A DNA stretch of 64,000 bases from UBA2357 sp041916775 (lineage in GTDB: Bacteria; Pseudomonadota; Gammaproteobacteria; Burkholderiales; Rhodocyclaceae): the NCBI GenBank assembly GCA_041916775.1, contig JAYRYZ010000026.1, forward strand, positions 1 to 64,000, read 5' to 3'. Shown here in pieces: positions 17,534 through 27,199 of this stretch. Every line of letters begins with the position of its first letter. Position 1 is the stretch's first letter. The notes beneath the pieces are model-generated. The model worked only from the letters and a program-made list of their open reading frames with translations, ran no database searches and had not been told where the DNA came from. The translations under genes were made by a program, and so were the position numbers.

Positions 17534-18589
17534 TCAACGTGGCAAGCGGGCGCGGAAGTCGATGCCGGCCTCCCCCTCGGACAACTCGCCGATCAGCACC
17601 GCATCGTCGCCCTGCACGTCCCGCACCGCCGCCATCACCGCTGCGACGGATTCCGGCGCGCAGGCGATCAGCAGCCCGCCGCTGGTCTGCGGGTCGGTGA
17701 CGAGCTTGCGTTGCCAGTCCGGCGTACCCTCGGGCAGGTGGACCTGCGCGCCGTAGCTCGCCCAGTTGCGCGTGGAGGCGCCGGTCGCGACGCCCTCGCG
17801 CACCAGTTCTCGCGCACGGGGCACGACCGGCAGGCCATCGAGCGCAAGCTCGGCGCGCACCCCGGAGGCGCGGCAGATCTCCAGCAAATGCCCAGCAAGC
17901 CCGAAACCGGTGACATCGGTGACAGCATGCACCGCGTCCATGGTCGCGAGCGCGGCGCCGACGCGGTTCAGCGTGGTGGTCCAGCGCAGCATCTCCGCAT
18001 AGTCGTCGGCCGACAGCAAACCCTTCTTCAGGCCCGCCGAGAGAATGCCGATGCCGAGCGGCTTGGTCAGGATGAGCACGTCGCCGGCACGCGCCCCTGC
18101 GTTGGTCTTCACCCGCGCCGGATCGACCACGCCGATGCCGACGAGGCCGTAGATCGGCTCCAGCACGTCGATGGAATGTCCGCCGGCGATCGGGATGCCC
18201 GCGTCGCGGCACACCGAGGCACCACCGGAGAGGATGCGCCCGATGACCTCGGCCGGCAGCTTGTCGAGCGGCATGCCGACCACGGCGAGCGCGAAGAGCG
18301 GCGTGCCGCCCATCGCATACACATCCGAAAGCGCGTTGGTGGCGGCGATGCGACCGAAGTCGAAGGGGTCGTCGACGATGGGCGTGAAGAAGTCGGTGGT
18401 CGCGACGATCGCCTGGCGGTCGTTCAGGCGATACACCGCCGCGTCGTCGGAATGCTCGGTGCCGACCAGCAGATCGGGCGGGATCAGGCCCGCAGGCGCA
18501 CGCGCGAGGAGGTCATGGAGAACGGCGGGAGCGATTTTGCAGCCGCAACCGCCACCATGGGAGAATTGGGTGAGTTTGATGTCGTCCAT
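17534..18589 (-). CDS. selD: Selenophosphate synthase SelD (Cys form)
   Basis: Enzyme of 351 residues making selenophosphate from selenide and ATP. The glycine-rich N-terminal loop with the catalytic cysteine pair reads HGGGCGCK, encoded by normal TGC codons, not TGA, so this is the Cys form. ATP- and metal-binding regions include DDAAVYRL, TTDFFTPIVDDP and TNALSDVYAMGG. ATG 18589 (MDDIKLTQFS) aligns with family N termini; the longer frame adds 29 unsupported residues. It is divergent from mnmH, which uses the product, and converges with tesA (stops 9 bp apart). Confidence 0.96.
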   Translation of the reverse strand: MDDIKLTQFSHGGGCGCKIAPAVLHDLLARAPAGLIPPDLLVGTEHSDDAAVYRLNDRQAIVATTDFFTPIVDDPFDFGRIAATNALSDVYAMGGTPLFALAVVGMPLDKLPAEVIGRILSGGASVCRDAGIPIAGGHSIDVLEPIYGLVGIGVVDPARVKTNAGARAGDVLILTKPLGIGILSAGLKKGLLSADDYAEMLRWTTTLNRVGAALATMDAVHAVTDVTGFGLAGHLLEICRASGVRAELALDGLPVVPRARELVREGVATGASTRNWASYGAQVHLPEGTPDWQRKLVTDPQTSGGLLIACAPESVAAVMAAVRDVQGDDAVLIGELSEGEAGIDFRARLPR

Positions 18590-18648
18590 TTGAATCACGA
18601 AGCGCCGCAATCCGGCGCACACACAGGGTGCCGCACCCGGGAAGACGC

Positions 18649-19704
18649 ATGAAGAAAGGATTCGCGACCGTAGCACAGCTCACCGGCTTTGACGAGATCA
18701 TCGACGCCCGCAGCCCGGCGGAATATGCCGAGGACCAGATTCCTGGCGCCTGCTCCTGCCCGGTGCTCGACGATGCGCAGCGCGCCATCGTCGGCACCAT
18801 CTACAAACAGCAGTCGGCCTTCGAGGCACGGCGGCTGGGTGCGGCGATGGTGGCGGAGAACATCGCACGCCACCTGCGCGAGGCCTTCCACGACAAACCC
18901 AAAGGCTGGCGTCCGCTGGTCTATTGCTGGCGTGGTGGCCAGCGCAGCGGCGCGTTCGTGACCTGGCTGCGCCTCATCGGTTGGGATGCCTGCCAGCTCG
19001 AGGGCGGCTACAAGCGCTGGCGCCAGCATGTGGTCGCATCGCTCACCCGCTTGCCGCAGCAGCTCGACCTGCGCGTGCTGTGCGGCGCCACCGGCAGCGC
19101 CAAGACGCGCGTGCTCGAGGCGCTTGCGGCAATGGGCGCACAGGTCGTCGATCTGGAAGGCCTTGCGGTTCACAAAGGCTCGGTGCTCGGCGCCCTGCCC
19201 GGTCGGCCGCAGCCGACGCAGAAGGGTTTCGAAACACAGCTCTTTCAGGTGCTGTCAGGCCTCGACCCGGCACGCCCGGTGTTCATCGAGGCAGAAAGCC
19301 GCAAGATCGGCCGCATACATTTGCCGGAGGCATTGTTGATGCGCATGCGCGCCGCCCCCTGCGTGGAGATCGCCGCCAGCCGCGCGGCGCGAATCGACTA
19401 CCTGGTACGTGATTACGCCTACCTCGGCGATGATGTTGACGACCTCAAGCGCCGCATCGACTACCTGCACGGCCTGCAGAGCAACGAGACGCTCGCCGCC
19501 TGGAAGGCGCTCGCCGAGGGGCACGACCTGCGCACCCTCTTCGCCGCCTTCATCGACCTGCACTACGACCCGCTCTACAAACGCTCGCAGAACCGCAACT
19601 TTGCGGGCTTCGCGGCTGCGCCGCGCTTCGAAAGCGAAGATCTGTCCCCGGCCGGGATCAACGCACTCGCGGCGGCGATCCTGCAGCGCAGCGCGCGCGC
19701 CTAG
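18649..19704 (+). CDS. mnmH: tRNA 2-selenouridine synthase MnmH (SelU/YbbB)
   Basis: Enzyme of 351 residues that replaces sulfur by selenium at the wobble 2-thiouridine of some tRNAs, using selenophosphate. It has an N-terminal rhodanese domain with the active-site loop YCWRGGQRSG and a C-terminal P-loop domain (GATGSAKT), the usual fusion. ATG 18649 (MKKGF) is preferred over the frame start at 18628. Its divergent neighbour selD supplies the substrate. The last 4 bases overlap the stop of the convergent methyltransferase. Confidence 0.95.
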   Translation: MKKGFATVAQLTGFDEIIDARSPAEYAEDQIPGACSCPVLDDAQRAIVGTIYKQQSAFEARRLGAAMVAENIARHLREAFHDKPKGWRPLVYCWRGGQRSGAFVTWLRLIGWDACQLEGGYKRWRQHVVASLTRLPQQLDLRVLCGATGSAKTRVLEALAAMGAQVVDLEGLAVHKGSVLGALPGRPQPTQKGFETQLFQVLSGLDPARPVFIEAESRKIGRIHLPEALLMRMRAAPCVEIAASRAARIDYLVRDYAYLGDDVDDLKRRIDYLHGLQSNETLAAWKALAEGHDLRTLFAAFIDLHYDPLYKRSQNRNFAGFAAAPRFESEDLSPAGINALAAAILQRSARA

Positions 19705-20249
19705 ACGATCCTCGGCCAGCCTTCGCGGTCGCGCACCGCACACACGCGTTGCACCATCGCGGGCTTGGGGCGCGCGACCTCGCCCTGCTCGAACGCCACG
19801 ATGCGAAAAGCGGGCCGCAGCCGGTCGAGCAACTCGTCTTCGGCGAGCAGGAAGTCGGGGTTGGAAGGCTTGCCGAAGGCCGCGTTGCCATGCATGAAGG
19901 TTTCGTAGATCAGCATGCCCGCGTCGTCTACGCAGGCAAGCAGCGCATCGAAGGCCGGCCGGTAAAGGTAATTGGTGACCACGACGAGATCGTAGCGTCG
20001 CCCCGCCAGCGGCCATGTCGCAGCCTCCAGGTCGGCCTCGATCAGCCTGATGCCGGGTACGCCGCCGAGCGCCCGCAGTGCGGCGCTGTCGCGGTCCACT
20101 GCGTCGACGTGATGCCCGGCAGCGGCCAGGAGCGTTGCATGGCGACCACCGCCACATGCCAGGTCCAGCACCCGCGAGCCCGCCCGCAACAGCGGCGCGA
20201 ATCGCACCACCCAGGGAGAAGGTTCGCCATGCAGGCGGTGAATGTTCAT
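19701..20249 (-). CDS. Class I SAM-dependent methyltransferase (TehB-like)
   Basis: Methyltransferase of 182 residues with motif I VLDLACGGGRHATLLAA and an acidic post-I residue in VDAVDRD; a later motif reads YDLVVVTNYLYRP. The overall shape resembles small TehB/YcgJ-type methyltransferases, but the substrate cannot be told. ATG 20249 (MNIHRLHGEP) is chosen because the upstream extension is not protein-like. It converges on mnmH with a 4-bp overlap of stop codons. Confidence 0.8.
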   Translation of the reverse strand: MNIHRLHGEPSPWVVRFAPLLRAGSRVLDLACGGGRHATLLAAAGHHVDAVDRDSAALRALGGVPGIRLIEADLEAATWPLAGRRYDLVVVTNYLYRPAFDALLACVDDAGMLIYETFMHGNAAFGKPSNPDFLLAEDELLDRLRPAFRIVAFEQGEVARPKPAMVQRVCAVRDREGWPRIV

Positions 20250-20452
20250 GTGGTGCGCTCCGGCTCGAATCAGGAGAGCGGATTCTAGCCGACAAAATCC
20301 ACCCGCCAGTGCCGACACACTCAGCACCGTCCCACGCGCATCACCCGCTTTTGTGAACCTCCTTGCAGCGGTTATGATGTCCGGCACGGCCGTCGCATTC
20401 ATCCTTCATCCTCCCGCGCGTCATCAGTGCGCCGCTTCCCGGAGGCCGCGGA

Positions 20453-22084
20453 ATGCCAGACATATTCCTTCGCTCGACCTTGCCCTGGACACTGGTCGCA
20501 CTGCTGCTGACCTTGTTCGCGCTCATCGCCATGCGGCGCAGGCGCGAACGCGAACGCATCATTGCCGACGCGGAGCGCGCCGCGCGACGCGAGTTGCAGT
20601 TCGGCCGGTCCGAGTTGCGCGCGCTCACCGAGCTCGCGGCCGACTGGATCTGGAAGACGGATTCGCACCACGCGTTCACGCTGCTCAGCGACGGCTTCAC
20701 CGCGACCACCGGCATCGGGCAGCACGTCGCGCTGGAGTCCCGCGTATGGAAGCTGGACTGGCTCCCGGTCGACGGTGACTGGACCGCGTACCGGTCGGCG
20801 GTGGAGAACGCCAGGCCGGCACGGGTCACGGTCAGGCGTCGTCATGAGGGGCACGACCGCCACTTCGAGATCCTTGCCAAGCCCCGCTTCGACCGCGGTG
20901 TCTGCATCGGCTATCTCGGCATCGGACGAGACGTGACCGCTCGCGTCGAGAACAAGCGGGCGCTGGAAGAGAGCCGCGCCCTCTATCTGGACGTCGTCAA
21001 TTCGGTGCGGGAGGTCGTCTTCCGCACCGATGATGCGATGCGTTTCAGCCTGCTGAACCAGGCCTGGTTCGCGATCACCAACCATCCGGTGGAGGACAGC
21101 CTCGAGCACCGCATCCTCGACTACCTTCACCCGGACGACCACCCCAATGCCGAAGCCGGTCTGTCGCGTGTGCTGACGGGAGAGCAGCGCGAATACCACG
21201 CCTCGCTGCGTCTCTTCAAGCGCAATGGGGAGATCACCTGGATCGAGCTTACCGCCAGACGCATCGTGGGCGACGGCCAGAATCAGGAGGGCGCGGGCCT
21301 TGTGGGCACGATCGATGACATCTCCTCTCGAAAGATCGCCGAGATGAATCTGCGCAACATCAACCAGGAGCTTGAGGCACGCGTGCGTGCGCGCACGGCC
21401 GAACTCGAGGCGTCGAACCGTGAGCTCGAGGCCTTCTCGTATTCGGTTTCGCATGACCTGCGAGCGCCGCTGCGCTCCATAGACGGCTTCGCCCGCATCA
21501 TCGAGGAGGACCTCGGCGACAAGCTGGATGCGAGCACCCGCAATCACCTCGAACGCATCCGCAACGCCGCGGCGCGCATGAGCTACCTCTCGGACAAGCT
21601 GATCGAACTGGCACGTTTCACCCGCCACGCCCTGAAGAAGGAGAGCGTCAACCTGTCGGAGATGGCAGCCCAGGTGGTCGAGGAGCTGCGTGCGGAGAAT
21701 CCCGAAAGGGTGGTCGACGTCGAGGTCGTGGCGGACATGGTCGCAATCGCCGACAAGAACCTGGTCAGGGTGGTGCTGGACAACCTGTTTCACAATGCCT
21801 GGAAATTCACCGCGAACACGAATCCGGCGAAAATCAGCTTCACCGTCTCGATGGAAGACGGCCGTCGCATTTTTTGCATTTCAGACAATGGTGTAGGATT
21901 TGACATGGCGTTCGCCAGCAACCTGTTCCGCCCTTTCTATCGCCTGCACGACGAGGCCGATTTCAAGGGGAGTGGCATCGGGCTCGCCAATGTGCAGCGC
22001 ATCATCCAGCGCCACGGCGGCAAGATCTGGGCCGATGCCCGGCCTGGAGAGGGCGCGCGGTTCTGCTTCACGCTGAACGCCTGA
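20453..22084 (+). CDS. Membrane-anchored PAS/PAC sensor histidine kinase
   Basis: Hybrid-free sensor kinase of 543 residues. One N-terminal membrane segment (TLPWTLVALLLTLFALIAM) is followed by two PAS/PAC units (about 55-165 and 170-290), a short coiled coil, a HisKA domain with the phospho-acceptor in SVSHDLRAPLRSIDGF, and a HATPase domain with DNLFHNAWKF, DNGVGFD and GSGIGLANV. The H-box and spacing resemble bacteriophytochrome-type kinases. GGAGG lies just upstream of ATG 20453. No response regulator gene is adjacent, so the partner is unknown. Confidence 0.9.
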   Translation: MPDIFLRSTLPWTLVALLLTLFALIAMRRRRERERIIADAERAARRELQFGRSELRALTELAADWIWKTDSHHAFTLLSDGFTATTGIGQHVALESRVWKLDWLPVDGDWTAYRSAVENARPARVTVRRRHEGHDRHFEILAKPRFDRGVCIGYLGIGRDVTARVENKRALEESRALYLDVVNSVREVVFRTDDAMRFSLLNQAWFAITNHPVEDSLEHRILDYLHPDDHPNAEAGLSRVLTGEQREYHASLRLFKRNGEITWIELTARRIVGDGQNQEGAGLVGTIDDISSRKIAEMNLRNINQELEARVRARTAELEASNRELEAFSYSVSHDLRAPLRSIDGFARIIEEDLGDKLDASTRNHLERIRNAAARMSYLSDKLIELARFTRHALKKESVNLSEMAAQVVEELRAENPERVVDVEVVADMVAIADKNLVRVVLDNLFHNAWKFTANTNPAKISFTVSMEDGRRIFCISDNGVGFDMAFASNLFRPFYRLHDEADFKGSGIGLANVQRIIQRHGGKIWADARPGEGARFCFTLNA

Positions 22085-22277
22085 CGCCACCTGTTGCACC
22101 CACCTGACAACCGACGGCGAGGCCGGACCGGAGCGTGATTATTTACCTGATGCCGATGCTGCACTGCGGTAAGCTAGCGGCCTGCATGCATGCGCCAGGA
22201 CCACCCGCCCTTGCCCGCAATGCGCCTGCTGCGCCCAGCCAACCGGCCAAGCGCGACACGTTGAAGACGACAAGATC

Positions 22278-24965
22278 ATGAAAGAAAAGCACTATCTCAG
22301 CCCGCTTCTCGAACCCAAGTCGGTCGGCGTGATCGGCGCCAGCGAGCGCGAAGCGTCCCTCGGCAACGTCGTGATCCGCAACATGCTGGACGCCGGCTTC
22401 AAGGGCCGCCTGTTTGCGATCAACCCGCGCCACGAGTCAGTGCTCGGTATTCCCTGTCACAAGTCGGTCGAGGACGTACCGCACCGCCTGGATCTCGCCG
22501 TGATCGCGCTGCGTGCCGACAAGGTGCCGGCGATCATCGACAGCTGCGGCCGCGCTGGGGTCAAGGCGGTGATCGTGCTGACCGCCGGCTTCTCCGAATC
22601 CGACGCGCGCGGTGCGATGCTCGAGCGCCACGTCGTCGAGGCTGCGCGCCGCCACCGCATCCGTCTCCTCGGCCCCAACTGTCTCGGCATCATGCGCCCG
22701 GAGCTTGGCCTGAACGCCACCTTCGCCCACGCGAGCGCGCTGAAGGGTTCGATCGGGCTGATCTCGCAATCGGGTGCGCTGTGCGCCGCAATCCTCGACT
22801 GGGCGAAGCCCAACAACGTCGGCTTCTCGGCGGTCGTCTCGCTCGGCACCAGCAGTGACATCGACTTCGGCGAGGTGCTCGAATACATGGTGTCCGACTC
22901 GCGCACCGAGAGCATCTTCCTGTATGTGGAAGGCATCCGCGACGCGCGCCGCTTCATGAGCGCGCTGCGCGCCGCAGCTCGCGTGAAGCCGGTGCTGCTG
23001 ATCAAGGTCGGCCGCCACCCCGAGGCCTCGCGTGCGGTACTCCAGCACACCGGCGCGATCGCGGGCGAGGACGCGGTGTTCGATGCCGCATTGCGCCGTG
23101 CCGGCGTGATCCGCCTGTACAACCTCGGACAGCTCTTTGCTGCGGCGAACGCGCTGTTCTCACATTTCCGCCCGCGCGGCAACCGCCTCGCGATCATCAC
23201 CAACGGCGGCGGGCCGGGCGTGATGGCTGCCGACCGCGCCGCCGACCTCGGCATTCCCCTGTCCGAATTCGCCGATGTGACGATGGAGAAGCTCAACGCC
23301 GCGCTCCCCACCCACTGGTCGCGCGGCAACCCGATCGACATCGGCGGCGACGCAGACGTCGAGCGCTACCGCAAGGCGGTGCAGGCTGCACTCGAGGGGC
23401 CGAACGTCGATGGCGTGCTGGTCATGCTGACGCCGCAGGCGATGAGCCAACCCTCGGAGGTGGCGAAGGCGATCATCGAGCTCGAGAAGACCGCCGACAA
23501 GCCGGTCGTCACCTGCTGGATGGGCGAGGAGCTCGTCGCCGAAGGGCGCCACCTCTTCAACGAAGCCGGTATCCCCACCTTCCGTACGCCGGAGCCGGCG
23601 GTCGAGCTTTTCAGCCACATCTCTGCCTATTACCGCAACCAGAAGCTGCTCATGCAGACGCCGGCCTCGCTGTCGCATCTCAACCCACCCAGCGTGGAGA
23701 GCGCGCGGCTGGTGATCGAGACCGCACTCGCCGAGCGCCGCAAGGTGCTCAACGAGATGGAATCCAAGGCGCTGCTCGCCGCGTTCCGCATCCCGATCGC
23801 GCAGACCGTCGTCGCACGCTCGGCGACCGAGGCGATGGTGCTGGCCGAGGAGCTCGGCCTGCCGGTGGTGATGAAGATCGACTCGCCTTCCATCATCCAC
23901 AAGGCGGATTCGGGCGGCGTGCGACTCAACCTCGGCAGCCTCGCCGCGGTGCGCACCGCCTACCAGGAGATCCTCGACGAGGTGAAGCGCAACAAGCCCG
24001 ATGCCGCGATCAACGGCGTCGCGATCGAGCCGATGATCCTCAAGCGCAACGGCCGCGAGCTGGTCGTGAGCGTGCGCCGCGACCCGGTGTTCGGCCCGGT
24101 GATCGGCTTCGGCGAAGGCGGCAACCGCGTCGCCGCGAACAACGCCACCGCGGTCGCGCTGCCGCCGCTCAACCACTATCTGGTGCGCGACCTGATCCGC
24201 TCCTCGCGCGCCTCCAGCATGCTCGGCGAGTTCCGCAACATGCCGCCGATCAACATGGACGCGCTGGAGTTCGTGCTGCTGCGCATCTCCGAGATGGTGT
24301 GCGAACTGCCCTGGGTGCGCGAACTCGAGATCAACCCGCTGATCGTCGATGAACACGGCGCGGTGGCGGTCGACGCGCGGGTGATCGCCGACAACGTCTC
24401 GCCGTCTGCGGATCGCTACGATCACATGGCGATCCACCCCTACCCGTCGCAGCTCACCACGACCTGGACGCAGCCCGACGGCACGCTCATCACCATCCGC
24501 CCGATCAAGCCGGAAGATGCCGACCTCGAAGTCGAGTTCGTGCGCAAGCTCTCGGCCGAGACCAAGTACTTCCGCTTCATGAACACCATGCGCGAGTTGC
24601 CGCCGGCGATGGTCGCGCGCCTCACCCAGATCGACTACGACCGCGAGATGGCCTTCCTCGCGACGATCGCGGTCGATGGTGTGGAGACCGAGATCGGCGT
24701 GTGCCGCTATGCGGTGAACCCGGACGGCGAATCCTGCGAGTTCGCGGTCGTCGTCGCCGACGACTGGCAAAAGCGCGGCCTCGCACGCAAGCTCATGCAG
24801 GTGCTGATCGAGACCGCACGCAACCGCGGCCTGCAGTACATGAACGGCGTGTTCCTGGCGTCCAACGAACGCATGCTGAAGTTCGTGCAGGGCCTGGGTT
24901 TCGTGCTCAGCAACGACCCGGAAGACAGCACCGTGAAACTCGGCGTGCTCGCCCTGCAGGACTGA
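22278..24965 (+). CDS. Pat-like acyl-CoA synthetase (NDP-forming)/GNAT acetyltransferase
   Basis: Protein of 895 residues with the same layout as the lysine acetyltransferase Pat/YfiQ: CoA-binding Rossmann domain (SVGVIGASEREASLG), ligase CoA domain, ATP-grasp domain (about 480-700) and a C-terminal GNAT domain (about 735-885) with the acetyl-CoA loop DDWQKRGLARKLM. The loop around His257 (QHTGAIAGED) matches the phospho-histidine loop of active ADP-forming acyl-CoA synthetases, so the synthetase half may not be degenerate. Family members acetylate and silence acyl-CoA synthetases. The mutarotase gene follows after 7 bp. Confidence 0.9.
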   Translation: MKEKHYLSPLLEPKSVGVIGASEREASLGNVVIRNMLDAGFKGRLFAINPRHESVLGIPCHKSVEDVPHRLDLAVIALRADKVPAIIDSCGRAGVKAVIVLTAGFSESDARGAMLERHVVEAARRHRIRLLGPNCLGIMRPELGLNATFAHASALKGSIGLISQSGALCAAILDWAKPNNVGFSAVVSLGTSSDIDFGEVLEYMVSDSRTESIFLYVEGIRDARRFMSALRAAARVKPVLLIKVGRHPEASRAVLQHTGAIAGEDAVFDAALRRAGVIRLYNLGQLFAAANALFSHFRPRGNRLAIITNGGGPGVMAADRAADLGIPLSEFADVTMEKLNAALPTHWSRGNPIDIGGDADVERYRKAVQAALEGPNVDGVLVMLTPQAMSQPSEVAKAIIELEKTADKPVVTCWMGEELVAEGRHLFNEAGIPTFRTPEPAVELFSHISAYYRNQKLLMQTPASLSHLNPPSVESARLVIETALAERRKVLNEMESKALLAAFRIPIAQTVVARSATEAMVLAEELGLPVVMKIDSPSIIHKADSGGVRLNLGSLAAVRTAYQEILDEVKRNKPDAAINGVAIEPMILKRNGRELVVSVRRDPVFGPVIGFGEGGNRVAANNATAVALPPLNHYLVRDLIRSSRASSMLGEFRNMPPINMDALEFVLLRISEMVCELPWVRELEINPLIVDEHGAVAVDARVIADNVSPSADRYDHMAIHPYPSQLTTTWTQPDGTLITIRPIKPEDADLEVEFVRKLSAETKYFRFMNTMRELPPAMVARLTQIDYDREMAFLATIAVDGVETEIGVCRYAVNPDGESCEFAVVVADDWQKRGLARKLMQVLIETARNRGLQYMNGVFLASNERMLKFVQGLGFVLSNDPEDSTVKLGVLALQD

Positions 24966-24972
24966 ACGTCGC

Positions 24973-25821
24973 ATGGCCGGCAACATCCGGAACGCCGACT
25001 TCAATGGCCAGCCCGTGGTCGCGCTCGACTGCGGCCGTGGCGGCCGGGCGGTGGTGTCGCTTCTGGGAGGTCAGGTGCTCTCGTGGGCGCCGGCCGGTGG
25101 CGAGGAATGGCTCTACCTAAGCGACGCCGCGCGTTTCGACGGCGCGCAGGCGATCCGTGGCGGCGTGCCGGTGTGCTTCCCCCAGTTCGCGACACTCGGC
25201 AAGCTGCCGAAACACGGCATTGCCCGCACGCGTGCCTGGACGATAGACCAGCAACGCAGCGGCGACGACTACGCGCTCCTGACCCTGCGTCTGGAGGATG
25301 ACGACGCGACCTGGTCCGTCTGGCCGCAGGGTTTTCGCGTCGAGCTGAGTGTTCTTGTCTCCGGTGATCGGCTCGATCTCGAACTGCAGGTCGAAAACAC
25401 CGGACATGCCCCCTTTGCCTTCACTGGGGCGCTGCACAGCTATCTGCGTGTGGCCGAGGTGGAGCACTGCAGACTGCATGGCCTGCAGGGTCACACCTAC
25501 AAGGACGCACTCGCCAACGGCGCAAGCGTCGTCGAGGCCAGGGAGGCGGTCGTTCCGGACGGTCCGATCGATCGCATCTACATGGACAGCGTCGGTCCCC
25601 TGGTGCTCGAGGACGGCAAGCGCAGTCTCACCATCCGCCAGGAAGGTTTCCGCGATGTGGTCGTGTGGAACCCCTGGGACGTGGGGTGTCGCGCACTGAG
25701 CGACATGCCGCCACTGGGCTTCCGTCACATGCTGTGCGTGGAGGCCGCGATCGCGGGACGGCGCGAGCAACTCGACGCCGGCGAGTGCTGGGTGGGGCGG
25801 CAGACGCTGGTCGCGAACTGA
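24973..25821 (+). CDS. D-hexose-6-phosphate mutarotase (YeaD-like)
   Basis: Aldose-1-epimerase superfamily protein of 282 residues, close to YeaD/Ymr099c enzymes that interconvert the anomers of glucose-6-phosphate. Family landmarks include GGQVLSWAP, AIRGGVPVCFPQF (substrate-binding arginine), KHGIARTRAW (catalytic histidine region), ALHSYLRV and VWNPWD near the C terminus, where a catalytic glutamate is expected in the MLCVEAA segment. It starts 7 bp after the Pat-like gene and ends just before a strong bidirectional terminator. Confidence 0.9.
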   Translation: MAGNIRNADFNGQPVVALDCGRGGRAVVSLLGGQVLSWAPAGGEEWLYLSDAARFDGAQAIRGGVPVCFPQFATLGKLPKHGIARTRAWTIDQQRSGDDYALLTLRLEDDDATWSVWPQGFRVELSVLVSGDRLDLELQVENTGHAPFAFTGALHSYLRVAEVEHCRLHGLQGHTYKDALANGASVVEAREAVVPDGPIDRIYMDSVGPLVLEDGKRSLTIRQEGFRDVVVWNPWDVGCRALSDMPPLGFRHMLCVEAAIAGRREQLDAGECWVGRQTLVAN

Positions 25822-25834
25822 AGCCAGGGCAGTC

Positions 25835-25879
25835 GCAGAATGAAGAAGGCCACGCAATGCGTGGCCTTCTTCATTCTGC
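25835..25879. terminator. Bidirectional terminator, 22-bp perfect inverted repeat
   Basis: Arms at 25835-25856 and 25858-25879 are perfectly complementary around a single central A at 25857. The stem contains GAAGAAGGCCACGC, so the 3' side is T-rich (CCTTCTTCATTC) in either direction. It separates the convergent mutarotase and lysC genes. The arms are unusually long for an intrinsic terminator, and there is no pure T-run. Confidence 0.8.
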
Positions 25880-25909
25880 CCCGCGTCACGCGGGTCGGGT
25901 GGCAGGTGC

Positions 25910-27136
25910 TCAGGCGGCCTGGTCGAGCCCGAAGGCCTTGTGCAGCACGCGCACCGCGAGCTCGAGGTACTTCTCGGCGATCACCACCGAAATCTTGATC
26001 TCGGAGGTCGAGATCATCTGGATGTTGATCCCCTCTTCCGCCAGCGTGCGGAACATCAGCGACGCGACGCCCGGATGCGAACGCATGCCCACACCGACCA
26101 CCGACACCTTCGCCATGGTCTTGTCGACATCGACTGCACGCGCGCCGATGTGCGCATTGACGGTCTCCAGCACCTTCACCGCCTTGTCGCAATCCGCGCG
26201 CGGCACGGTGAAGGAGAAATCGGTGGTGCCGTCGTGGCCCACGTTCTGGATGATCATGTCCACATCGATGTTGGCGTCCGCGACCGGGCCGAGGATCTGG
26301 TAGGCGCTGCCGGGCTTGTCGGGCACGCCCAACACGACGAGCTTGGCCTCGTCACGGTTGAACGCGATTCCGGAGATGACGGGTTTTTCCATGTTCTGAT
26401 CTTCCTCAACAGTGATGAGCGTGCCCTGACCGCCATCCTCGAAGCTGGACAGCACACGCAGTTTGACCTTGTACTTGCCGGCGAACTCGACCGAGCGGAT
26501 CTGCAGCACCTTGGAGCCCAGGCTCGCGAGCTCGAGCATCTCCTCGAAGGTGATGGTGTCGAGCTTGCGCGCCTCCGGAACCACGCGAGGATCGGTGGTA
26601 TACACGCCGTCGACGTCAGTGTAGATCTGACACTCATCCGCCTTGAGCGCCGCAGCCAGCGCGACGCCTGTGGTGTCCGAACCGCCACGGCCGAGCGTGG
26701 TGATGTTGCCCGCCTCGTCCACACCCTGGAAGCCCGCGACCACCACCACCTTGCCTGCGTCGAGATCGGCGCGCATCGGCGCCTCATCGATCTCGAGAAT
26801 GCGCGCCTTGTTGTGCGCGGAATCGGTCAGGATGCGCACCTGCCCGCCGGTATAACTCTTTGCATCGACACCGATCTCCTTCAGCGCCATGCACAGGAGG
26901 CCGATCGTCACCTGCTCGCCGGTGGACACGACGACGTCCAATTCGCGCGGATCGGGCGTCGCGGAGATCTCCTTCGCGAGTGCGATGAGGCGGTTGGTTT
27001 CGCCACTCATCGCGGACACCACCACCACGACCTGGTTGCCCTCTGCCTGGAACTTCGCGACCCGCTGGGCGACGTTCTTGATGCGCTCAGGGTTGCCTAC
27101 CGAAGTGCCGCCGTACTTCTGAACTATCAGTGCCAT
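25910..27136 (-). CDS. lysC: Aspartate kinase LysC
   Basis: Aspartokinase of 408 residues that catalyses the first step of the lysine, threonine and methionine pathway. The N-terminal kinase domain carries KYGGTSVGNPERI, ALAAALKADECQIYTDVDGVYT and ITFEEMLELASLGSKVLQ. Two C-terminal ACT domains (about 265-405) provide feedback control by end-product amino acids. Length and layout are those of the monofunctional class. ATG 27136 fits family N termini (MALIVQKYGG). It is divergent from the XRE gene across 340 bp. Confidence 0.97.
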   Translation of the reverse strand: MALIVQKYGGTSVGNPERIKNVAQRVAKFQAEGNQVVVVVSAMSGETNRLIALAKEISATPDPRELDVVVSTGEQVTIGLLCMALKEIGVDAKSYTGGQVRILTDSAHNKARILEIDEAPMRADLDAGKVVVVAGFQGVDEAGNITTLGRGGSDTTGVALAAALKADECQIYTDVDGVYTTDPRVVPEARKLDTITFEEMLELASLGSKVLQIRSVEFAGKYKVKLRVLSSFEDGGQGTLITVEEDQNMEKPVISGIAFNRDEAKLVVLGVPDKPGSAYQILGPVADANIDVDMIIQNVGHDGTTDFSFTVPRADCDKAVKVLETVNAHIGARAVDVDKTMAKVSVVGVGMRSHPGVASLMFRTLAEEGINIQMISTSEIKISVVIAEKYLELAVRVLHKAFGLDQAA

Positions 27137-27199
27137 CGCAGAATCAAAGCCTCACCAGATGAAAACCTGACATTTTATCCAAAGTCACGGATTATTAAC

